Assembly: GCA_038277395.1 (NCBI GenBank)
Contig: CM076196.1
Span: forward strand, 27,120,039 to 27,184,038
DNA from: Dryocosmus kuriphilus
Taxonomy: Eukaryota > Arthropoda > Insecta > Hymenoptera > Cynipidae
Length of the DNA: 64,000 bases
Reading direction: 5' to 3'
Below, piece by piece: positions 34,601-45,229 of the stretch (its first letter is position 1; every line of letters begins with the position of its first letter). Below the pieces are notes generated by a model. That model searched no databases, had not been told where the DNA came from, and was given only the letters and a program-made list of their open reading frames with translations. The position numbers and the translations under genes are program-made.

Positions 34601-34700
34601 CGACCTGCTTAGGGACTTTTCTTACTCACGTGTCCACTCCCGTAAAATCCCGCATGACCCGATGGGTCCCGTCAAAAATCCCGTCACGCGCCCATCTCTA
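31662..34700 (-). mobile_element. hAT element with BED-type transposase gene
   Basis: 3,039 bp bounded by inverted ends: 'taaagatgggcgcg' at 31,662 and the inverse of 'tagagatgggcgcg' ending at 34,700. Subterminal regions on both sides are rich in 'cgcccaatcacg'-like repeats. The flanking octamers are 'gtcggagt' (left) and 'gtttgcat' (right). They differ, so there is no ordinary target duplication. Each octamer matches a different place in LINE-B, and the element lies between two copies of a 394-bp LINE segment (see findings). Confidence 0.9.
31933..34200 (-). pseudogene. hAT transposase, two exons, one frameshift
   Basis: DDE-type cut-and-paste transposase. Exon 1 (34,200-33,750) has a BED zinc finger ('CNSC...LLRHKC', about residues 62-85). 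The GT-AG intron is 33,392-33,749, and the phase joins 'TTEG' to 'KGFMDL'. Exon 2 has the first Asp in 'FTTDMWTDD', the second in 'VTDNGSN', the 'CACHNLNL' and 'KTRWN' motifs, and the hATC dimerisation region ('IPASSAASKRVFS', 'LLSENVNQLLFLHKN'). A single-base loss right after 'KTRWN' (about 32,766) breaks the frame; otherwise the gene looks nearly complete. A CATAACCTAA motif lies just upstream (34,255). Confidence 0.9.
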
Positions 34701-35640
34701 GTTTGCATGTGACTTTTCAGCTGTTTTACGATACTGTAAATATCACCTTCATGCTGATGATAGCAAAATATACCTTTCTGGGCCACTTAGTAACCTTAGG
34801 GACTTACTTCAAATGGTACAGGAAGATATTAATAACGTCTACAACTGGGTAGTATCTAATGGTTTGAAACTCAATCCACAAAAAATTCATGCTTTGCTTG
34901 TTGGATCCTCCACTCATAATCCATCTAAAGTTTTGGATTCTTTCCCACCTTTGTACTTAAGTGGTCTTGTTATTGAGTTCTCTGATTCTGTCAAGGATCT
35001 TGGTTTGATATTCAATAGGACTCTTACTTGGAAAGAACATGTTGAACTAATATCACGTAAAACCTTTAGAACTTTACATCAGCTTAGTCGGAGTAGGGAC
35101 TCATAGCCTACAGCTGCGCGAATCCACCTTGTCAAAGCCCTGATTTTCCCTTATTTTGATTATGGGTGTGTGGTATATGATGGAATCTCTGATGATCTTA
35201 ATTGCAAACTCGAACGTGCTCTCAATACCTGCATCCGTTTTATCAATAACTTGTCCAAATTCGATCATATTTCTGAGTATAGGGAAAGAGCTGGTTTTAT
35301 GAAAGTTGCCAAAAGAAGACAATATTTTATGGGTAATTTTTGTTGTACATAATCTTTAAAAATGAAAAGCCTGTATGTTTATTGGAATTTTTTTTACAGG
35401 ATAACATGAACCTTCCAGGTCGGCCTGGGCTGCGCGATAGAGGTCGTACGCTAGCTGTACCTGCTCATAGAACATGTTTAATGCAAAAATCTTTTGTAAT
35501 TAGAGGGAGGCGACTTTGGAATAAACTACCGTACATGATTCGTAATGCGCCGACAGTATCTAGATTTAAAAATATGTTCTCTGAATTTCTAAAACCTATA
35601 GGTACACCTTTATTTAATATAACTCTATGGACTTAGCCTG
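34701..35640 (+). pseudogene. LINE-B C-terminal part, with right copy of the 394-bp repeat
   Basis: 34,701-35,094 repeats 31,268-31,661. After 'QLSRSRDS' comes a stop TAG at about 35,104, then 'RIHLVKALIFPYFDYGCVVYD', 'LNTCIRFI', and after a shift at about 35,345 the end 'RRLWNKLPYMIRNAPTVSRFK', a C-terminal motif common in jockey/CR1-type LINEs. The protein ends at 35,636. The probable 3' UTR follows to about 35,890. Confidence 0.85.
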
Positions 35641-35895
35641 TATCTGTATCTCGCTCTATTATGTTCAGTTCCATCACGAGGTGTGATAATGTTTTTCTTT
35701 GTTCTACTTATATCTTAAGATAATTTACCTACTGTGTCTTTCTAAAATCAGATTTATGCAATTTTTTACAGCATATACTCACATGAACTTACTTACTTTC
35801 TGTATAATCGATTATTGTCGTCAAATGTACGTACATTAATATTAAGCCAGGGTTCTAACATTTACACTATACTCTAGATTCTACATCTATGTATA

Positions 35896-36780
35896 TCATA
35901 TTATGTGTATACTCTGTTTAGCTCGTAAAGGTGCTTTATAGCCCTGTGAGCTTTTTTTTTCTCTCAATAAATCAAAGTTACGGCAATGCCACAAAAATTC
36001 GCAGAGGTGATCTGCAAGATTGCTGTTGTGCACTGCTCTTCGAGAGAGGAATCGTCGCATACACCGCCAAGATGACTCGATGTTTTGAGTGGGTGCTCCG
36101 GTATCGCTATTCACAAACTCCTCGGAATAATTAACACTTCGGTGAACAAATTCATGATCTTCGAGATTGATATAACACTTCCAACAATCGGTGTGAATCT
36201 CTGTCCCTTCTAATAGATGCTTTTTTATTAATCTGATTAGAGTAGCCTGATCTCTCTTATTATCGGGACAGATTTCCAACCGATAGTTGTGAGGATGACC
36301 TCTGTGAATCATTCCGAGGATCCATGGTCCTTCCACTATACATCCTCGCTCGTATTTTCGACGTCCGATCTTGCACTCATCTATTTCAACTACTTCACCG
36401 ACACCTCCAATGCGACCTTCCTCTTCGAAGTGAATGTCAAGAGCAACCATGCAGATCTCCCTACAAAAAGAGAAGCGGTCTGCAACAGTTTCTCGCGAAA
36501 TCGACTTACCCTCGACAATGCTACTTTCCCGGATGGTTTGTTTGAAATTGAAGCCTACAGCGAAACAATAAGAAATAAGCATACATGCCGCTGCGGAAAT
36601 GTGACAACTTTCAAACCACGTATTTTCCGCAACGGTATTTGTGTGACGATAATTACCTGCTTTATAATACAGGAACTGGCCACAAGTCATTTCAGACGCT
36701 AAGAGTCATTTTTTTCTTGTGCTTTGAGCAAAATCGTTCAGCTGGAATGAATTCAATTTGTCTCAACCACTGAATGTTTT
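35896..36780 (-). pseudogene. Merlin-type (IS1595-like) transposase
   Basis: DDE transposase of the Merlin superfamily. A zinc-ribbon-like N-terminus begins at about 36,775 ('ERFCSKHKKKM'). A one-base shift near 36,695 leads into the 264-residue main frame. The core shows all three acidic residues in family context: 'VEIDECKIGRRKYERG', 'IHTDCWKCY' and 'NIESSW', then 'MRRFLSRR'. Apart from the early shift the core is open, so it may be a fairly young copy. I could not define the terminal inverted repeats. It lies between the 3' end of LINE-B and the poly(A) end of LINE-C. Confidence 0.85.
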
Positions 36781-36882
36781 TTCTCTTTTTTGAAGAATCA
36801 TACTCAGACTAAAAATATTTTATTTTTCATCCATGTTGGTTAGAACTCGAGAGAAGAAAACTTCGAAAATAATGAATGCACG

Positions 36883-37425
36883 CTTTTTTTTTTTTTTTTT
36901 TTTGTATCAGTCGAGGAGGGGGAATCTTCAAAAGGCACCCAATGAAGGGTAGTGTCGGATTGGCAGGGTGCGCCTACCGACTAAAGCCCCTCCCCGTTGG
37001 TTACCAACCTTAAGTTTATAAACCAATGATAAGACGGGCGGAGGATGGTGGTCCAAGACAGTTGAACTACAAGGACACTCGCGCTAAGAGCGAAACACGG
37101 AAAAATGAGAAAAGGATTAGGATTGCGACGAAAGGAGAAGGCACGGCCTTCTAAAACGGTTGGAAGTTTTACTCGCGTAATTTGCAAGTGAGTTGATGCT
37201 GGATTTCGGGTGATTTTGCACTGACAGACGGAGGTTCGCGGCGTATGTTTGAGAAGCTGCGGTGATGGAAGGCAGCTTGGTTTCAGCAAGAATTTGTGTG
37301 TTGCGGATATACCAAGGAATATTTAAAGAGGAGCGAAGAAGGCGCATACAAGTCCTTTGGAGCTTTGACAGGCGATTTGGGGTTGCGAAACCCCAGAATG
37401 GAATCGCGTAGGTACAAATGCTTAA
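36883..37425 (-). pseudogene. LINE-C C-terminus, 3' UTR and poly(A)
   Basis: Begins with 'NLSICTYAIPFWGFATPNRLSKLQ' (in two pieces) and 'NIPWYIRN', then 'HHPNPL'-like positions replaced by 'SVQNHPKSSI', the usual end of jockey-clade RT proteins. The rest to 36,904 is 3' UTR, and 36,883-36,903 is the poly(A) tail. Confidence 0.8.
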
Positions 37426-37870
37426 ATTTTCTGAAGCCCAAGCTAAACCACCATCCCCATACGTTTTTGAGGTCGCTGAATCCGAATCCGGGGTCAGTTT
37501 GATCCTATCAGGTCAGTATCAAGGTCAAGTCAAGGTCAAGATGAGAAATAATAATCTAATCAGTGTGAATTGTTACTCTAAGACGTTTCTGGGGTCGCTG
37601 AATCTGAATCCAGGGTCATTTTGACTCCATCAGGTGGGGCTTAAGGTCATTCTAAGTTTAACAATCAAAAAAACATTTAATTAGAGAACACCTCTACTCT
37701 TATACGTTTTTGTGGACGCTGAATCCAAATATGGGATAATTCCAGGGTCATATTACATTCTAAAAAAGAGAAAAAATATTGAATCTGAGAAAGCCACTCT
37801 TCTAAAACGTTTCTGAGGTCGCTTAATCTGATTCTGAAGTCATTTTCACCACATCAGGTAAGGATCAGGG
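37426..37870 (+). repeat. Left TIR of element D, four ~120-bp subrepeats
   Basis: Subrepeats begin near 37,461, 37,583, 37,704 and 37,807. Contains 'tcaaggtcaagtcaaggtca' at about 37,511-37,530, tandem nuclear-receptor-like half sites. Confidence 0.85.
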
Positions 37871-38774
37871 TCAAAAGAAATTGTTTAAAATGATTTTGAT
37901 TACAATTTCTGAATCGTTACATTGAATTTCGAAAGTTATCACTTGATTTAGTGTTTTTTTAGTTATCTAACCCTTTTGTCCTTTTTGTTTATGATTCCGA
38001 AGCAATGGTGTATTTGACGTTATCAGGTCAGGGTTGACGTTATTCTTTTGCATGGGTAGTTGTGACAACAGAAGCGATATTTTATGGACCAACGATGCTC
38101 CCCTAAACTACGGTTAACAGGTTTGGATCAAGTTTCCGAGTACGATCCTCTGGAGTACGCACATTGGCGTTAGAGATAAAACATTAAACAGTTTCTTGAG
38201 CGCAATTCCATTTACGCTTACCACTTAGAGGGCAATCTTCAACATGCTCGAACATTTTGGTTATGATCAAAGGACTTAGTGTAGCGTCACTGATAAGCTC
38301 AACTTTAGTTTCTGAGCAAATAACTCAATTTCTGCAATGACAGTCCGATATTTCCGCAGAAATTCAAAATCCTGCTACCGCGAGGGATACTGGGACGATG
38401 ACAACTGCTTCGAAAGGAGATGTGTAGAATGATTCGCTTTCCAGTCCAATGTAGTATCGAAGCCAGCGTGGCGCGCTGCCTTGCAGGGGGGCATTAGGGT
38501 GCGAGGATGAAACCGTAGCGTGTCTGACGACGAGTTGACATTATCCTCCTCAAAGTCAGAAAGCTCTCACACTTAGACCTGGGGAGGTATGAGGGTTATC
38601 ACCACCAGGATGGCGGACTCACCTGCGATCGGTCCAGGAACCCTAATGCGTGGGTCTTCGTAATTTTTCATGCTACCTAAAATAAAACACAAACATACAA
38701 CAGTTTTTAATAAAAAGACTTCAAAGTCTTTGTTACAAACAAACCCGGGAAGTTCTTCATCTGAAAATTCTTGC
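37871..38774. other. Element D interior, non-coding, not assigned
   Basis: GC content is higher than the surroundings. No frame is supported on either strand; the 68-residue minus-strand frame at 38,573 overlaps the start of the plus-strand protein and is a shadow. Confidence 0.4.
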
Positions 38775-40475
38775 AACAAAAATCCTAATGCATTTTGTTA
38801 CATATGTGCCAAATATTACTTTGCAGCTAAATGGAGACCAATTGATTGATGTTGCTAACCAAGATAAAAAGTGGACTCCACACGAAGTATGTAGTGCTTG
38901 TTACACGACGATGACAAGATATGATTCCAAAAAAGAATCTTAAGTGAAGTTTGTGAAACCTGCATGTTGGCGAAAACCATTATGCGAAGAAGACTGTTAT
39001 ATCTGCATGACAAATGTAACAGGAATTAACAGAAAAAACATTCATCGTCTTCAATATCCTGAAGCACCAAACTTGATAAGACCAGTAGAGAAAAATTATG
39101 ACATTGACCATGAACTGGAAACTTCAATCAATTCTCCTGAAAGTATGTCAATCCGAAACGATTGCTATGTAGATGACGTTGAAGAACAGGAATCTTCAAG
39201 CGATGAAAGAGAGAGTACAAGCATTCAAAACTATGTAACTAGTGATCAAGACAAGGCTCCCAAAACTATAAATCAAGAAGAGATGAATGATCTTGTGAGA
39301 GATTTAGGTTTACCTAAGGATAAAGCGGAATATTTAGCTTCATTCATGAAACAACACAACTGACTATCTAAAGACACAAGAGTATCATTTTACCGGAACA
39401 GAGAAGAACACTTTAGAAAATATTTCACGTTGATACAGGAACCTTCATTAGTATATTGCAATGACGTGGAAGGGTTAATGAATGAAATGCATACGGGAAT
39501 ATATAAAGGTGACGAATGGTGAATATTCATAAACTCCTCTAAGCAAAGTCTGAAGGTAGTATTACTCCAGAACACCAATGTATATGCTCCAATACCAATA
39601 GCGCATTCAACCGTACTAAAGGAAGAATATAGTACATTGAAATTCATATTAGAGACAATTAAATATTCTGAGCACAAATGGTTGATTTTCGGCGATTTTA
39701 AGATCTTAACTATATTGTTAGGACAACAAGCTGGATATACGAAACATCCTGGCTTTTTGTATCTATGGGACAGTAGAGATCGCGCAAATCACTATGTTAA
39801 AAAAACATGGACGGACAGAACCTCTCTCCAGGCAGGTTTTGCAAACATGTTACACGAACCACTGGTTGATCGCAGTAAGGTTTTGCTTCCACCTCTCCAC
39901 ATCAAACTCGGCTTAATGAAGCAATCTGTTAAAGCTTTGGATAAAGCTGGAAAATGCTTCGAAAAACTTAAAGAACTTTTTCCTCATCTTAGTGATGCAA
40001 AAATCACTCAAGGTATCTTCGATGGACCATAAATACGCAAACTAATGAGAGATTGTGACTTCATTTCTACAATGAATGACAAGGAAAAAGCAGCCTGGGT
40101 AAGTTTTAAAGATGTTGTGGAGAATTTTCTTGGGAACCATAAAAGTGAAAACTACGAAGAAATAGTGGTTCAAATGATATCGAATTATAAGGAGCTAGGG
40201 TGTTTAATGAGTCTAATGTTACACTATTTGCGCTCACATATAGATGACTTCCCAAAAAATCTAGGAGATTTTAGTGAGGATCAAGGGGAGAGGTTCCATC
40301 AAGACATAAAAACAATGGAAATGAGATATTAAGGTCGATGGGATGTCAATATGATAGCTGATTACTGCTGGTCATTAAAGAGAGAAAGTAACAAGAACGG
40401 AGTAAAGCGTAAAAAGAAACCGCTCCTTAGATCTTTTGAGGAAAAAAGGGTTAGATATCACAAAAAACAGTGAAT
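38775..40475 (+). pseudogene. Element D protein: Cys-rich N-terminus and putative RNase H-like (DDE) transposase
   Basis: Frames at about 38,775-38,940, 38,944-39,360, 39,637-40,030, 40,045-40,330 and beyond read as one decayed protein. The N-terminus has paired cysteines ('FCYICAKYY', 'HEVCSACY', 'CYICMTNVTGINRKN'), likely zinc-binding. The core has 'WLIFGDFKIL', 'LWDSRDRANHYVKK', 'LLPPLHIKLGLMKQ' and 'DQGERFHQDIK'. I read these as the spaced acidic/His motifs of an RNase H-like transposase. I recognise the wording from a protein family widespread in arthropod genomes but cannot name its superfamily. At least four stops or shifts (38,941, 39,361, 40,030, 40,330) inactivate it. Confidence 0.7.
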
Positions 40476-40559
40476 CTAGTGATAACTCCCGAAATGCAAT
40501 GTAACGGTTTAGAAATTTTAACAAGAATGATATTAAACAATTTCGTTTGACCCTGATCC

Positions 40560-41134
40560 TCACCTAATGGGGGTGAAAATGATCCTAGAATCAGATTAAG
40601 CGATTCCCGATTTCAGAAGAGTGGCTTCCTCAGATTAAATGTTTTTTTCTCACTTTGAGACCGTAGCATGACCTTGATCCTGACCTCATGAGGTCAAATT
40701 AACCCAATATTTGGATTAAGCGACCAAAAAAACGTATAAGAGTAGAGGTTTTCTTTAATTCAATGATTTCTTAATTGTTGACCTTAGAATGACCTTAAGC
40801 CTCACCTGATGGAGTCAAAGTGACCCTGGATTCAGATTCAGCGACCCCAGAAACGTCTTAGAGTAACAATTCACACTGATTAGATCATTATTTCTCATCT
40901 TGACCTTGACTTGACCTTGATACTGACCTTATCGGGTCAAAATAACCCCGGATTCGGATTCAGCGACCCTAAAAACGTTTTAGAGTAGAGGTTTTCTCCG
41001 ACCTAACGGTTTTGTTGACTTTGACCCTCAATTGACCTTTATCCAGACCGGATGGAGTCAAACTGACCCCGGATTCGGATTCAGCGACCTCAAAAACGTA
41101 TGGGTATGGTGGTTTAGCTTAGGCTTCAGAAAAT
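40560..41134 (-). repeat. Right TIR of element D, five ~120-bp subrepeats
   Basis: Inverted relative to 37,426-37,870; the unit edge 'aaaacgt' occurs near 40,729, 40,851, 40,971 and 41,090, and a partial unit lies near 40,600. It has one more unit than the left TIR. Confidence 0.85.
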
Positions 41135-41733
41135 TTTTTTTTTGTGGGGCTGTGTTATTAAACAAAGGTTTAAACGCCGTAAAAGCTCCATAGGCTTTAT
41201 TGCGAGTAGCGGTTATTTGTTTGGACCAGGTGAGTCTCTTATCAAAGATGACGCCGAGATATTTTGCGGAATTCCTCCATTCGACGTGAAGATAGTTGAC
41301 GATGAGTTTAGGTTTGCGAATGCGGCGAGAGAAGAAAACGGCTTCAGATTTAGTTTTAATCTCAAATCTCCATCTGAAGTACCAGTCAAGAGCAATTGGG
41401 GTAAATCAATTTAAATGAGAGGAACATTGTTTAATAACCTTGGAAGATTAAAGAAAACCAACATCTTAGTATTGAACTGTGAGAATTTTATCGTCGACAG
41501 GAATGTCATAACAGTAAACTCTGAAAAGAGAGGGGGGAAAGTTTGGAGCCCTGAGGGACACCAGAAGTGATAGGATGGAGTTTAGATAGGGATTTACCGA
41601 CACGAGCTCTAATACTCCTGTTGGCAAGGTAGGATTTAATTAGGCCGATAAGGTAGTGAGGAAATTTCAAATGAATGAGTTTAAAGATAAGACCGTCGTG
41701 CCAAACTCTGTCGAAGGCTTGCTTACAGTCCAC
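41135..41733 (-). pseudogene. LINE-C RT palm and thumb
   Basis: From 41,733: 'VDCKQAFDRVWHDGLIFKL' (A-box, catalytic Asp), 'SGVPQGSKLSP' (motif B, about 41,545). The expected YADD region reads 'QY*DVGFL', so it is destroyed. The thumb region 'ALDWYFRWRFEI' and 'KYLGVIFDKRLTW' are still readable. It ends at element D. Confidence 0.8.
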
Positions 41734-41734
41734 T

Positions 41735-44271
41735 CTCTAAAAATAAACCATTGAAAATCTCAATGATTGAATCAATAAAAATATTTTCAATGGCAAACCA
41801 AAGAAAATTCACTGGCTAATCAGTTATCATTTCAAGTGAATTTTTTTTTTTTTTAATGTTTGATCATTGAAAAATCCATTGGTTTGCCAGTGATCCAATT
41901 TTTCAATGGTAAACCGTTAGAAAGGTCACTGATTCTCCCGCTTTTGTATGACGTCACGTCGCTAGCAGAACCGCCATAACTAGGGTACTAAATTAGGTAA
42001 GAATATGCAAGGCAGCCATTTTGGGTCGAGGCGAATTTAAAAAGGGATAAAGGATTAAAAATAATTCCAACAAAAGGAAATAATTTTAACATTATTTGCA
42101 AATAAACATTATGTACCTTTCATATAAATTGTTTTCTTAAATTAGTATACGTTTAATGTGTATATCACAAGTGTGTATCACAAGCATTTCCCGCGTATAC
42201 TTTTAAGACACAAAATGGCGGTTGCATATTCTCAACTAATATAGTACCCTATACCATAACCTGTCGCGTCATCGTCAGTTAGCGTCTGTATAGCATCAGA
42301 GATTGTGAAAAAGAGCAGTTTTTATGAAAAACTTGTAATATTTGAGGTAATTAATAAAAATTATGATAAAAAGCATTATTTTTTTACAAAGATATGTATA
42401 TATCAGCTTAATAGTTCTTTTGCTCCAGGTTATGGAGAAGTTTAAACTCTTAACAGAGGCAGGCCTACGCGATAACTTGCAGGAAAGAGGAATCAACGAA
42501 GCATACCTGACTATTTTACAAGGCAATTTGTTAATTAAACGAAAATTAATTGTAATTTTAATGAAATTAGATACAACAAAATCATTTGTGGGTCAATAAA
42601 ATATTACAGTTATTATTGTATTAGTAAAACAATAGTATAAAATATGATAACCTACAAAACACAAGACCTGTGGCAATCCTTTGTTATTTTTAATCAAGCA
42701 TTCTGCAACATACTTATGAAAACTTTCGTAAACAGCCTAATTTTTATTGAAGACTCATTGCATATTTCCAATTATATTGTACATAGATATATTTGTTTTT
42801 AAAAAGGATCCTTGCAAATAATCTTTTATGCGCATAATTCTAAGTGACTTTAAACATATTATTTTACTTCTGTATTTGGTTGATGACATAATTTGTTAAT
42901 AATAAAAAAATGCTTATCACAAGGTTATCAAAACTAAAAATTGCAAGGTATTAAGTGCTCGTACAATAACTACATTTGAAATATTAAAATTTGAAAATGA
43001 TATTTGACTTTTTTCTTCAACTGATCGAGCTGAGTTATAGAAATCCAAGTTTAAATCATTTAGAAGCAAAATTTAAATAATTTCTCAAGGTATATTTATT
43101 TTTGTCTTTCCTACTTTTGATTATTAAAATTAGTTATACATATTAAAAGAATTATATTTTAAAAGTTCATAGCAATATTTTTTCTTTTATTATTTATCGT
43201 GCAGCTCACATTATCATCCATGTAATGTAAGAAACTTATGAAGATTTGAAGTAACTGTTAAGATTGAAATATTTGAAAAATTACAGGAAGCTTGAACATT
43301 CAAGCATGGACAATTTAAATTGTTACGTATGTAATAATTCCATACCTGGAGGCATTGATGGCTTGAGCCAACATTTTCGTTTTGACCATGGGCTCATTTA
43401 TTTCAGCTGAATTGGTTAAAGTTTAAAAATCCCTCTTCGTCGAGTAAGAACGGTATACTTGATGCAATGAAGGCTACTTTTTACAACAGGAGAAACTGGA
43501 TTTTGGAGCAAAGTCCAAGCATCAAAAAGATTTTTGATCTGCACCCGTGATTTGAAGATTTTGAAGGCGATGTGGTAAGGTATCATTTTTTATTTATTCT
43601 ACACTGGATTTTATTTTTTGTTAAGAAATATATTTTAATTAATAGATAAAACACTTTTATTATAGATTGATGCCTAATTTGAATTAATGTTTCCCGAAAA
43701 GGGCGATAATCTAATTATAAAATTCAAATCTGGATATGAGAATAAAGTATTACTATACTCACAAATGTTTGAGTTTCATTCACAAATTTCAAACATAAAT
43801 AACAGTAGGAAAACTTTTACTTCATTCCTTCATTTTTATTTGTTTATTAATTATTTTTTAATAATAATTAATTGTGTTTTAGGTACTTTAAATGGTGTCT
43901 TAAGCGTAATGTACATGTGTCCTGTACCGAATGTTGCAAAACGGAAAAGCTTGGAAAAAAAATCAAACAAAAACGAAAGCATCAGTGAAATGTCAAATTA
44001 TTTACTTCGCCTATATTTTTTATTGCTTTTCCAGTGAATAATTTTATTGGAAATCCACTGAAATTTCGCTGATTCGCCAATGAAATTTCAATGGTTGGCA
44101 ATACAATTTCATTGATTTACCATTGGAAAGTTCAATGGTTTTCAACAGTGAAATGTTTCATTGGTTCAATCAGTGACTTTTCAATGGTTACCAATGAAGC
44201 GATTCTCTTGGGTCAAATCATTGAACATTTCAATGGAAACCATTGGAATTTCAATGATTTGTTTTTAGAGA
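41735..44271 (+). mobile_element. Element E: TIR transposon with CCATTGAAA subterminal motifs and SAM-domain gene relic
   Basis: Inserted in the LINE-C RT between 'MLLL' and 'VDCKQAFD'. The ends read inward 'tctctaaaaa' on both sides (41,735 and 44,271). Within about 230 bp of each end, motifs of the kind 'aaccattgaaa' / 'tttcaatggtt' occur many times in both orientations, a likely transposase-binding array. The interior holds decayed exons with SAM-like and zinc-finger motifs. The superfamily is not assigned. Confidence 0.75.
42430..43750 (+). pseudogene. Element E gene relic: SAM-like domain, zinc-finger-like exon
   Basis: A SAM-like block ('LLTEAGLRDNLQERGINEAYL', split for length: 'LLTEAGLRDN', 'ERGINEAYL') lies at 42,430-42,520 behind a 'ttttgctccag' acceptor. 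A C2-H2-like exon lies at 43,303-43,395 ('CYVCNN...LSQHFRFDHG'). Two exon-like stretches follow behind 'tttcag' (43,406) and 'ttatag' (43,666), with 'FYNRRNWIL' and 'FELMFPEKGDNLI'. The stops in the last two show decay. The set resembles transposon-derived 'SAM domain-containing protein 3-like' proteins annotated in animals; this is from memory of the pattern and unverified. Confidence 0.5.
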
Positions 44272-45115
44272 GCAGAAGGAGCATGGACGTGTGTCTACCT
44301 TTGTTGAGATTGTCGGCAATGTATTCGGAAACACGAAGAAGTTGATGAGCTGTTCCATGGCGATTGCGGAAACCGTGCTGGAAATCAGGTAGGATGTTAT
44401 GTGAGACAAAGTCGACGAAACGAGTGAGGATGATGCTTTCAGCTACTTGGCTAAGAGTGCAGAGTAGGCTAATGGGGCGAAAGCTGGAAGCTGAGCTGAG
44501 CGGTTTTCCAAGTTTTGGAAGAAAAATTACTGTAGCCTCCTTCGAAGCAGAAGGAGAATATTGTAACCGCATCATTGCGTTAATAATAATGCTAATAGCT
44601 ACAATATGTTTGCGAGGAAGGATTTTCAGGACACCGTTACCAATGGTATCGTTGCTGGGGGATTTTCTGTTCCGAAGGGAGCGGATTGTGTCGATAATTT
44701 CTTTAGGAGAGGTAGAAAGAAAGTCTTTGTTTGTCGCAGTGAAGTATTTTGCAGTTTTAGAGATGTGTTTGTGAAAGGATGTGAATTTCTCAAGGCTAGG
44801 AGAAGGAGAACATTGATTTTTCATAGATTCTGCAAAAATGTTCGCCTTTTCCTCATCAAGGGAGGATTGGCCATCCTTGACAAGAGAGGAGAGGTGAGAT
44901 TGTCTATTTCGGAGAGGTTTAATGACCTTTCAGCACCTTTTACCTTATTTAATAGATTTTGTTCGACTTGAGCAATATAGGTCTCGAAAGATGAGTCATT
45001 GGTGGTCTAAAGAGCGGATGTAAGTTCTTTTTGACAGCAGTTCAGGCGACGCCGATGTCTGGGATTTCGGTAAGATTGCCAATGTTTTCTTATTTGATTT
45101 TTCCTAAGGACAAGT
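44272..45115 (-). pseudogene. LINE-C RT N-terminal part
   Basis: From about 45,110: 'CCQKELTSAL', 'VEQNLLNK', then a 203-residue open frame from 44,824 with 'KSPSNDTIGNGVLK', 'ATVIFLPKLGKP', 'SFRPISLLCTLSQVAE', 'LPDFQHGFRNRHGT' and 'LNKGRHTSMLLL', standard jockey-clade RT motifs 0 to 2. The tail of that frame, after 'MLLL', runs into element E and is not LINE. The 5' end is truncated near 45,115. Confidence 0.88.
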
Positions 45116-45229
45116 TGACGGATAATGAATGCATACATGAAACATACGCCTGTTAGTACTAGGAGCGCGGACGGTAAAGAAAGGCCTGTCGCTTATTGCA
45201 CTAAAATTTGTTACATTTTATCAGATCTA

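Larger units (their letters stand above)
16313..35890 (+). mobile_element. LINE-B, 5'-truncated non-LTR retrotransposon broken into five segments
   Basis: Segments at about 16,313-16,356, 17,904-18,535, 21,264-21,870, 31,103-31,661 and 34,701-35,640 read in order as endonuclease C-terminus, linker, RT and C-terminal domain. They are followed by a probable 3' UTR to about 35,890. The type is jockey/CR1/L2-like, judged from 'VPQGSILGP' and the '(Y)ADD' box. The total LINE sequence is only about 2.4 kb; the rest of the span is later insertions. Stops and one frameshift make it inactive. Confidence 0.85.
37426..41134 (+). mobile_element. Element D: DNA transposon with long subrepeat TIRs
   Basis: Inserted in LINE-C. 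Both ends start 'aaattttctgaagcc' read inward. The inverted ends are long (about 0.45 and 0.55 kb) and made of ~120-bp subrepeats, four at the left and five at the right, each with 'acgttttkgaggtcgctgaatcc'-like wording. Between them is a plus-strand protein relic (38,775-40,475). The target duplication is unclear because of an A/T run. The superfamily is not assigned. Confidence 0.8.
36883..45115 (-). mobile_element. LINE-C, 5'-truncated jockey-type LINE split by two elements
   Basis: Segments read from high to low coordinates: 45,115-44,272 (RT N-terminus), 41,733-41,135 (RT palm/thumb) and 37,425-36,883 (C-terminus and 3' end). The 3' end is marked by a T-run on the plus strand (36,883-36,903), the poly(A) tail of the element. 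Without the inserts the copy is about 2 kb. All segments carry stops. Confidence 0.85.

Noticed and set aside
38573..38779. 68-residue minus-strand ORF in element D
   Set aside because: Overlaps the Cys-rich N-terminus of the plus-strand element D protein, which has family motifs.
44091..44345. 84-residue plus-strand ORF across the element E / LINE-C junction
   Set aside because: Crosses a transposon boundary and is built from the CAATGG repeats; not a gene.
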